Assembly: GCA_023262335.1 (NCBI GenBank)
Contig: JALRBE010000009.1
Span: 1 to 36,325 of the forward strand
Origin: Candidatus Saccharimonadia bacterium
Lineage (GTDB): Bacteria; Patescibacteriota; Saccharimonadia; Saccharimonadales; Saccharimonadaceae
Length of the DNA stretch: 36,325 nt
Direction of reading: 5' to 3'
A model generated the notes under the pieces. That model saw nothing but the letters and a program-made list of their open reading frames with translations. It made no database searches and was not told the origin of the DNA. This document shows, one piece after another, positions 19,283-26,235 of this stretch. Each line of letters opens with the position of its first letter. The first letter of the stretch is position 1. The position numbers and the translations under genes are program-made.

Positions 19283-20785
19283 CTACTGCTTGCCAGGGGG
19301 CCGCTCGAACATATCGAGCGGCTCTTCTTCGTCGATGTACACCGAATTGTTGTGACGGGATTGCGGCGATGCGTTTTGCGGTGGGGCTTCAACGGGCTGC
19401 CGGGGCGCTTCCGGACGTGGGTTTTGCTCCTGGCGCCAGTTGTATCCATCGTCGATAACAACGGTTGATGACGGAGTGCTGCTTACGGGCGACCGCTCGA
19501 ATTTGTTCCGTCGGTATGCCATGAATCCAAGAAACCCGAAGGCGAGCACGACAGTGCCTCCAACGAGCACGCCAAGGAACGTCAATATCGTCGTACCTGA
19601 GCCAGGTCCGCCTTCGAGGGGGGAGCTGGTAAGGTTGTAGGCGAACGTTTGGGATTCGGGCGCGCTGCCGTTTTCGGGGATGGTTTTCTTCACGATGGTC
19701 AGCTCGACGGTTTTTGAAGCGGTTTCCGTGGTGATGACCGCTTTGTAGTCGCCTGTCGCCAGTCCGAACGACGCTTTTCCGCTGGCTGCGGTCGTGAACG
19801 TTCGTGAGTCGACGCGTATTTGCGCGCCTTTGACGGGCGCGTCATTTTCGGTGATCGTCATCGTTACCGGCAGACCGCTTGTCACGATCGTCCCCGTGTA
19901 CGTACCTGTTGCGGTATTCGTGCCCGAACCGGCAATAGAGAAGTAGTAGCGTTTGCCTGGTTCGAGACCCGTGATGTTCGTGCTGAACATGCCGTCAGTG
20001 AGCGCGACGACCGCCTGCTTGTCCATTTCCGACGATGAGCTGCCGTAGGTCGCGGTACTTTTGGGGTTGGGAGCATTGACTTTCCATGTGACGGTTGCCG
20101 CGTTGTAGCGCGGTTGTATTTGCACGGCGCTGACGATTCCTGTCGGATCCGGCGTATCCTCGGGTTCGGGTTCCGTCGACGGCGTCGGTGTCGGACTGAC
20201 GGAGACGGTCGGCGTCGGAACAGTTGAGGGGCGGACCGATACCGAGGGCTTTGGTGCCGGAGGCGACCCTGCGGCGGGCGGTGCCGGACTTGCTATCGTG
20301 ACGACGGAGCTCTTGTAGCTCGTCGGGGAGTTATTTACGTAGCTGTCACCGCTGAAACTGATGACCGCGGTGCCGGCCGCTGTCGGTTTGAGCGCGACGG
20401 TGAAGAGCGTCGAGAAGCCGGTGTCGGTCGAGCTTCTTGTGAGAGAGAAGCTGATCGTTCCTTGACCTTGATTGACGGCCGCGGTCCCGGCCCAACCGCT
20501 ACCGAGAGTCGTTGCGCTGGCCTGCAAAAGATTCGCAGGGAATGTCACCGTTCCGGCTGCTCGCTGAGGCGAGGTACCGGAAGTAATGAACAAGGCTTTG
20601 ACGGAGTAGGTTTGTGCTGCCGCGCCCACGGAAGTGCTGCCTGTTGCCGGCGTTATGATGAGTTGGTTGTTGTCGGCTCTTGCGATCGGCGCTGGTGCGC
20701 CCCATAGCACGAGCGCGATTGTCAGGATACCGGTAACAAGACGTGACGGTACCGTCTTGAAGCCTGTCATGCGGCGCTCTGTCAT
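19283..20785 (-). CDS. Membrane-anchored surface protein, paralog A (cohesin-like + Fn3-like + CnaB/carboxypeptidase-regulatory-like)
   Basis: Signal peptide, beta-rich N-domain, Pro/Thr linker, C-terminal TM and cytoplasmic tail. Confidence 0.75.
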   Translation of the reverse strand: MTERRMTGFKTVPSRLVTGILTIALVLWGAPAPIARADNNQLIITPATGSTSVGAAAQTYSVKALFITSGTSPQRAAGTVTFPANLLQASATTLGSGWAGTAAVNQGQGTISFSLTRSSTDTGFSTLFTVALKPTAAGTAVISFSGDSYVNNSPTSYKSSVVTIASPAPPAAGSPPAPKPSVSVRPSTVPTPTVSVSPTPTPSTEPEPEDTPDPTGIVSAVQIQPRYNAATVTWKVNAPNPKSTATYGSSSSEMDKQAVVALTDGMFSTNITGLEPGKRYYFSIAGSGTNTATGTYTGTIVTSGLPVTMTITENDAPVKGAQIRVDSRTFTTAASGKASFGLATGDYKAVITTETASKTVELTIVKKTIPENGSAPESQTFAYNLTSSPLEGGPGSGTTILTFLGVLVGGTVVLAFGFLGFMAYRRNKFERSPVSSTPSSTVVIDDGYNWRQEQNPRPEAPRQPVEAPPQNASPQSRHNNSVYIDEEEPLDMFERPPGKQ

Positions 20786-22740
20786 GATTGGCCCCCGGTT
20801 GGTGGCGTACTCTGCGCTGGGGGCGCATGGGCTATGCTGAGGTCGGTGTCATCGGTGTCCGGAAGTGTCTGTTCGGTCGTTGTCGGTACCTGGTTTCCGG
20901 GCGTCTGACGGTGTATGATATCCAGTTCGCCAGTGGCCGCGTCGTAAATCGCACTCGGTTCTTCTGACTCGGCGACGGGCATCGATTCGATGGCGGTCAG
21001 TTCGGGAGAAATTTGTTCATCCACAGGGTATTCCATGGGAGTCTGGGACGTAGGATCGGTTTGCTGGGCTGCGTCGCCCTCGGGCTGTAGCGGAGGCAGC
21101 GGCAGCGACTCGGGACTGAAGCTTTCCATGGGTGCCTGCGCTGGAGCCTGTTGTTCGGGTGCTGTCTCATAGTCAGGTTGTTGGGGAGCTATTGAGGCCT
21201 CTTGAGGGAGTGTCGGAGTTGTTTCCGTTGAATAATTATTTTGTTCACTTATGCTTGCGGGAGTGGCGTACGTCGCGGCTTCTATGTTTGGGGCCGGCGT
21301 GTTGCCGTTGTTGTTCGTACGATACGTTTCCAGCGCGGTGCCATAGTTGGCGATAAGCAGGTCCTCGTCAACGCTGCCGTTTTCGGACGTTTCTTGTTGG
21401 CGTCGCTTGGCTAGGAAGAACCATAGTGCCCCGCCTATGCCAAGCAGAACGGCCACGAGACCTGCGATTGCAAGGAGGAGATTGTCGTTGTCGTCGTTAC
21501 CACTGCCATCAATGGCCGCGTTGAGGACGAACGATTGCAGTTCGATGCTTCCGCTTGCGTTCGCTTGCTTTTTGGCAACGGTGAATTTTGCCGAGTATGC
21601 CGCCGTCGCTCCTACGGGAGTAATCGATGCCGTGAACGCTCCGTCTCCGAGCTCTGCCGTAATGATCGCGTTCTTGTTTGCGGTAAACGTGCGCGAACCG
21701 ATCGTGACTTTTGCTCCGGGTGCGAGCACGCCGTTTTGCTGCACGGTCAGTTGGACCGGGTAGCCTCTGGTGGTGAACGTTCCATTGTAAGTTGCTCCTT
21801 GCAGACTGTCAGAAGAAGCCGCTTTTATGGTGAAATGATACAGCGTGCCGGCTTTGAGCGCTGGCAATTCAGCCTCGTAGCTTCCGTCGTCTTGTTGTTC
21901 TACGGTCGCCTTCGTCGTGGCGGCGTTCTTTGATGTGCCGTACGTGAGCGTTGGGGTGATGCCGTCTCGGTTCAGCGTCCATGTCACGCTGTTTCGCTGG
22001 CGGGTCGTTACCGACTTTATGTTCTCGATTTTCAGGCCTCCGTCGCTGTTGGTGGTCGGTTCGGGGGTTTCTTCTTGCGTTGGCGCGGGCGTTACCGAAG
22101 GTTGAGGACTAGCGCTCGGCGTAGGGGTTGGCGACGGCCGCGAAGGATTGGTTGGCGTCGTCGGTCGCGGCGCGGGAGTTGGCGTTGGAGTTGGCGGCGG
22201 TGGAGTCACGCAGTTCGGCGGGGTGCCCGTTTGCCCGGCGGGACAAACGTTGGGAATGATCGTGAACGTCTGTGAGGTGCCCGAGGTAGGGCCATTATTC
22301 ACGTTCGTGCTCGAACCGAAGCTCATGACGACGCTACCCGTAGCGATGGCTTTGAACTTCATGCTGATGATTTTCGAGCCGTTGACCCCGGGCGCGTTAA
22401 TCGCGTAATACGCGACGTAGCGAACGGTTCCCGATCCCGTACCGTCCCATACGCGCGAGTTCGCGCCCCTGAAGGCACCTCCGCTGTCGTTACGATCCGT
22501 CAATTGCAGTTTGCTCGCGTCATAGTTGACGACGATAGTCGCGCCGCCGCCCCAAAGGCCTGGATCCGGCACGTTGCCCCTGACTTCCACCGTAATCTCG
22601 TTGCCGAGAATTACCGTGCCGCCAGGAGGGGTGAGCGAGACGGTGCCAGCGACGGCGAAAGCACGGGCTGGAAAAATCGAAACCACCGCAATAAGGGCCA
22701 GGAGCCCTGCGAATAACCGGTTTCTGTTCAAGCGTTTCAT
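20782..22740 (-). CDS. Membrane-anchored surface protein, paralog B (cohesin-like + Fn3-like + CnaB-like) with long acidic cytoplasmic tail
   Basis: Signal peptide; cohesin-like GTVSLTPPGGTVILGNEITVEV; PT-rich linker; TM LLLAIAGLVAVLLGIGGALWFFLA. Confidence 0.78.
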   Translation of the reverse strand: MKRLNRNRLFAGLLALIAVVSIFPARAFAVAGTVSLTPPGGTVILGNEITVEVRGNVPDPGLWGGGATIVVNYDASKLQLTDRNDSGGAFRGANSRVWDGTGSGTVRYVAYYAINAPGVNGSKIISMKFKAIATGSVVMSFGSSTNVNNGPTSGTSQTFTIIPNVCPAGQTGTPPNCVTPPPPTPTPTPAPRPTTPTNPSRPSPTPTPSASPQPSVTPAPTQEETPEPTTNSDGGLKIENIKSVTTRQRNSVTWTLNRDGITPTLTYGTSKNAATTKATVEQQDDGSYEAELPALKAGTLYHFTIKAASSDSLQGATYNGTFTTRGYPVQLTVQQNGVLAPGAKVTIGSRTFTANKNAIITAELGDGAFTASITPVGATAAYSAKFTVAKKQANASGSIELQSFVLNAAIDGSGNDDNDNLLLAIAGLVAVLLGIGGALWFFLAKRRQQETSENGSVDEDLLIANYGTALETYRTNNNGNTPAPNIEAATYATPASISEQNNYSTETTPTLPQEASIAPQQPDYETAPEQQAPAQAPMESFSPESLPLPPLQPEGDAAQQTDPTSQTPMEYPVDEQISPELTAIESMPVAESEEPSAIYDAATGELDIIHRQTPGNQVPTTTEQTLPDTDDTDLSIAHAPPAQSTPPTGGQS

Positions 22741-22840
22741 TGAGTTGTTTTTATGTTGTTGCCGTTACCGCTTCAGCTTATCATGACGACCGCTGTTACG
22801 TCAACTAAAACACCCCTGTTTTTGCCGTGTCTCTTCGCCA

Positions 22841-22868
22841 CGAAAAAAGTCCACCTTGGGGGTGAACT
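22841..22868 (-). terminator. Terminator after tRNA-Asp
   Basis: On minus strand: gttcacc-cccaa-ggtggac followed by TTTTTT. Confidence 0.75.
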
Positions 22869-22875
22869 TGTTTCG

Positions 22876-22953
22876 TGGCGGGCCCGACCGGATTCGAACC
22901 GGCGATCTCCTCCGTGACAGGGAGGCGTGATAGGCCAACTTCACTACGAGCCC
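22876..22953 (-). tRNA. tRNA-Asp(GTC), CCA encoded
   Basis: Loop CTGTCAC; 7-bp acceptor GGGCTCG/CGGGCCC. Confidence 0.94.
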
Positions 22954-23069
22954 TCGTATTGTTGCCTAAGCTCCACGTATCATACCAACTTTTCGCCCCT
23001 GGCGCAACGCCTAAGTGACAGTTTATTTATCGGCGGGCGAATGCTATAATCATTCGGACGAGCTCACAT

Positions 23070-23145
23070 GCCGCTGTAGCTCAGTTGGTAGAGCGGCGCT
23101 TTCGTAAAGCGTAGGTCTCCGGTTCAAATCCGGACAGCGGCTCCA
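23070..23145 (+). tRNA. tRNA-Thr(CGT), CCA encoded, discriminator U73
   Basis: Loop TTCGTAA; acceptor GCCGCTG/CAGCGGC + TCCA; extended -10 TGCTATAAT upstream. Confidence 0.95.
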
Positions 23146-23154
23146 CTAAGGTAC

Positions 23155-23229
23155 GCGGGTATCGTATAGTGGCTAATATGTAACCTTCCCAAGGTTAAGA
23201 GCAGAGTTCGATTCTCTGTACCCGCACCA
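23155..23229 (+). tRNA. tRNA-Gly(CCC), CCA encoded
   Basis: Loop TTCCCAA; acceptor GCGGGTA/TACCCGC. Confidence 0.94.
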
Positions 23230-23246
23230 AGGTTAGATTAGAATTT

Positions 23247-23624
23247 ATGAAACATCGTATTACGGATTCACTGAAGACGCTCACCATGGACAGGCCGCTA
23301 GCCATCGTGCTTGGACTCTTCCTGTTCGGATGCCTGGCGCTGCTCATCTATTTCACGCTCACTATCCGTCCGAGCGAGTTGCAGGTCGTGAATCATTACA
23401 CAAGCTTTGGAACGACCAACTTTTACCGTGACCGTTGGCATTATCTTATAGGCTTCGCCGCGTTCGTTATCGTCATGGCGTTTGCCCACGGCGCTTTGAC
23501 GCTACGCGTGTTGGCGCAAAAAGGGCATGATCTCGCGATGGCGTTCGCTTGGCTCGGCGTAGTATTGGTCGTGATCACTGCCATGATCTCGTACCAAGTC
23601 TTAAGTATCGCTTCGTTGACGTAA
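23247..23624 (+). CDS. Small three-TM membrane protein
   Basis: Hydrophobic segments; directly upstream of glycosyltransferase. Confidence 0.75.
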   Translation: MKHRITDSLKTLTMDRPLAIVLGLFLFGCLALLIYFTLTIRPSELQVVNHYTSFGTTNFYRDRWHYLIGFAAFVIVMAFAHGALTLRVLAQKGHDLAMAFAWLGVVLVVITAMISYQVLSIASLT

Positions 23625-23627
23625 GCC

Positions 23628-25253
23628 ATGACTGATATCGAAATTCCCCTTGGAAAACGAACGAAACTGTACCGGCTTTTCGAGATGATACCGGCCGTAT
23701 TCAGTTACGGGGCGATCATCCTCTTGATCGTCTTGTCGCTTGTCAATCCGCTTCTTGCCGCGATCTATCTGCTCGCCGTCATCATAACGACGCTCGTCAA
23801 AGCGGTAGGTATCGCGTACCATACGACGACCGGTCGTAATAATCTCGATCGTGCGCAGCGGGTGGACTGGCACGAGCGCCTGCAGCAGCTCGAAGATCCC
23901 ACCGGTTCGCTCGACAAGATCGCGCCCAAGTCTTCCGGCTTTCAGTATGGCATTCATATCGAGAACTTGCGAACGATCGCCGCCCATGCGGATTCGTACC
24001 CAAAACCGTCGCAGTTATATAACGCGGTGATCATTCCTGCGTACAACGAATCATACGATATTATTCAGCCGACCGTGCAATCTGTTGTAGATACGACATT
24101 CGATAAAAGCAAAATGATCGTCGTATTGGCATATGAAAAACGCGGCGGGGATCAGATAGCGGCAACGATCAAACGGCTCGAGTCTGAGTACAAAGATGAA
24201 TTTTTTGCGTTGCTAACAGTACAACACCCTGACAATATTCCGGACGAAGTCATCGGCAAGGGTGGAAACATAACCTATGCGGGCAAGTACCTGCAGGGGT
24301 GGCTAAAGTCAAAGGCCATTGAATATAATAATGTGATGGTTACAACGATGGATGCAGACAACCGACCGCATCCAAGTTATTTTGACTACGTCATGTATGA
24401 GTACCTCGTGCATCCGGACCGCAAGCAGTTGTCGTACCAACCCGTATGTTTATTTATTAACAACATATGGGACGTCCCCGCGCCGATGCGCGTCGTCGCG
24501 ACGGGCAACTCGTTTTGGAATATCATCAGCTCCATGCGCCCGCACACGCTCCGTAATTTCGCGTCCCATTCGCAGCCCATGGATGCGCTCGTGGAAATGG
24601 ACTTTTGGAGCACGCGGACGATCGTCGAAGACGGCCATCAGTACTGGCGCAGTTATTTCCATTTCGATGGTAATTATTCCGTATTACCTATATTCGTTCC
24701 GATTTCACAGGATGCCGTGCTTGCGAGTACGTATGTCAAAACCTTGAAGGCGCAGTTCATTCAGCTTCGCCGCTGGGCGTACGGCGCGTCCGACGTGGCG
24801 TACGTTGCCACGAGGATATTTCATAAGGACCGTACGGTGCCGCTTGGCGGCAGCTTGGCGCGGCTCATCAGGCTCCTCGATAGCCACGTGACCCTTGCGA
24901 GCGTTGCCATACTCATCGCCGTCGGTGGCTGGGTGCCGTTACTTATCAATCCTGAGTCCGCGCATAGCATAGCGGCACATCAGCTGCCAGAGGTCATCAG
25001 CCGGGTGCAACAGGTAGCGCTCATCGGTCTCTTTATCACGATATTCTTCGCGTTTAAGATGTTGCCACCGCGCCCCGCCCGGTACAAGAAGCATCGCAAT
25101 CTCTTCATGGTCGCGCAGTGGCTGCTCATGCCGGTGACGGCCGTGGCGTACAGTTCGCTGTCGTCGTTCACGTCGCAAACGGCACTGCTGATTGGCAAGT
25201 ACTTCGATAAGTTCGACGTGACCGAAAAGGCCACGGTAAAAGACAAGAAATAA
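23628..25253 (+). CDS. Membrane glycosyltransferase, GT2-like
   Basis: N-terminal TMs, VIIPAYNES, MDADNRPHPSYF, QLRRWAYG (QxxRW), C-terminal TMs. Confidence 0.85.
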   Translation: MTDIEIPLGKRTKLYRLFEMIPAVFSYGAIILLIVLSLVNPLLAAIYLLAVIITTLVKAVGIAYHTTTGRNNLDRAQRVDWHERLQQLEDPTGSLDKIAPKSSGFQYGIHIENLRTIAAHADSYPKPSQLYNAVIIPAYNESYDIIQPTVQSVVDTTFDKSKMIVVLAYEKRGGDQIAATIKRLESEYKDEFFALLTVQHPDNIPDEVIGKGGNITYAGKYLQGWLKSKAIEYNNVMVTTMDADNRPHPSYFDYVMYEYLVHPDRKQLSYQPVCLFINNIWDVPAPMRVVATGNSFWNIISSMRPHTLRNFASHSQPMDALVEMDFWSTRTIVEDGHQYWRSYFHFDGNYSVLPIFVPISQDAVLASTYVKTLKAQFIQLRRWAYGASDVAYVATRIFHKDRTVPLGGSLARLIRLLDSHVTLASVAILIAVGGWVPLLINPESAHSIAAHQLPEVISRVQQVALIGLFITIFFAFKMLPPRPARYKKHRNLFMVAQWLLMPVTAVAYSSLSSFTSQTALLIGKYFDKFDVTEKATVKDKK

Positions 25254-25333
25254 TAACTCTACGGAGCAGCGTTTCGGGCGCTGTGATCGCAACTAAGCGG
25301 GAGTATCAAAAAGGCAACCTGTCATGAAGATCG

Positions 25334-25357
25334 ATCGCTGAAGGCGATTATTTTTTT
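25334..25357 (+). terminator. Terminator downstream of GT operon
   Basis: atcgc-tgaag-gcgat-tattttttt. Confidence 0.65.
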
Positions 25358-25482
25358 GATGGGCGGGGTTTGACCGTTTGGCTCGCCTGGCTCCATGGCA
25401 CGTCGTATTCGAACGACAGCGCGAACTTGTCGAGAGCGGTGGGCGGGGTAACGGTAATGTGTGTTTTTGACTGGTTTGTCAT
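25348..25482 (-). CDS. Small ORF (44 aa) with strong own promoter, putatively leaderless
   Basis: MTNQSKTHITVTPPTALDKFALSFEYDVPWSQASQTVKPRPSKK; consensus promoter placed with predicted +1 at the ATG. Confidence 0.5.
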   Translation of the reverse strand: MTNQSKTHITVTPPTALDKFALSFEYDVPWSQASQTVKPRPSKK

Positions 25483-25488
25483 GCTTTT

Positions 25489-25517
25489 ATATTAGCATAA
25501 GCAATTATAATTGTCAA
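25489..25517 (-). promoter_or_regulatory. Sigma70-type promoter
   Basis: Minus strand TTGACA-17 nt-TAATAT. Confidence 0.75.
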
Positions 25518-25705
25518 TGGAACAAAGTTACTTAGCGTATATCATGCATGATATGAACTACTGGTATATGGCGTAAAATGGGTGGTGGAAAACTGGTGTG
25601 GATACGTGGATAACAGAAAATACCCCTGTTAATGAGATCGTTTTTATTAGTGTGCGATAGGCGGGGAGGTATTTTCTAACGAAGAAGACCACCTCGTCGG
25701 ATGGT

Positions 25706-25735
25706 CTTCTTTCTATGGTGGGCGATGAGGAATTC
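25706..25735. repeat. 30-bp direct repeat, copy 1 (detached tRNA-Val 3' end plus flank)
   Basis: cttctttctatggtgggcgatgaggaattc, identical to 25882..25911. Confidence 0.9.
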
Positions 25736-25881
25736 TGCGCGGCGAGTCGTAAGACGAGCCAAGAAGCGAAGGCTGTGGCCGGAGCGATACCTCGAGTTTT
25801 GTGGCGCAAAACATCGGGGATCCGAATTCACCGCGGAATATAATCGCCTATAGAAAAAAGGATTACCATATGCCGGTAATC

Positions 25882-25911
25882 CTTCTTTCTATGGTGGGCG
25901 ATGAGGAATTC
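25882..25911. repeat. 30-bp direct repeat, copy 2 (native 3' end of tRNA-Val plus flank)
   Basis: Identical to 25706..25735. Confidence 0.9.
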
Positions 25912-25968
25912 GAATCCCCGACCTCCTCAACGTCAATGAGGCGCTCTAGCCAGCTGAGCTAATCGCCC
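25892..25968 (-). tRNA. tRNA-Val(GAC), CCA encoded
   Basis: Loop TTGACGT; acceptor GGGCGAT/ATCGCCC. Confidence 0.95.
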
Positions 25969-26034
25969 ATAGATGCTTGGTAGCCGTATTATCGTAACAG
26001 ATTCGGACAAGTGTTGCAATAACCGGGGTGGGTG

Positions 26035-26215
26035 CGTTATGATGACAAGTGAGCGACGATGCGGACCAACCACCCGCTGAGCTCCGTGAGGCGTAGGAGC
26101 GTACGACAACGCTGCTTCATAAGTGAAAGTCCGGTGGAACCGCCCGTACGAACGGGCCCGAGACATGCGATTTATGGATTTACGGAGTGAATCTGAACAT
26201 CGCATGTTTTTATTT
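26035..26215 (+). promoter_or_regulatory. T-box riboswitch (thrS leader) with transcription terminator
   Basis: Antiterminator GTCCGG[TGGAACC]GCCCGT-acga-ACGGGC-CCGAGAC (26129..26164); mutually exclusive terminator acatgcgat...atcgcatgtttttattt (26163..26215); directly upstream of thrS. 5' boundary approximate. Confidence 0.85.
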
Positions 26216-26235
26216 ACCTAAACGAAAGGAACGAT

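Noticed and set aside
25558-25809. 83-aa minus-strand ORF in the intergenic region next to tRNA-Val
   Set aside because: Covers the tRNA-derived repeat and hairpins; no RBS-consistent start; peptide resembles tRNA-shadow ORFs
25825-25840. ggatccgaattc as possible cloning-vector polylinker contamination
   Set aside because: Flanking sequence is not vector-like to my reading and the motif is explained by T-arm resemblance; VecScreen would settle it
25933-26205. 90-aa minus-strand ORF at tRNA-Val/T-box
   Set aside because: Overlaps the T-box leader antisense; no independent support
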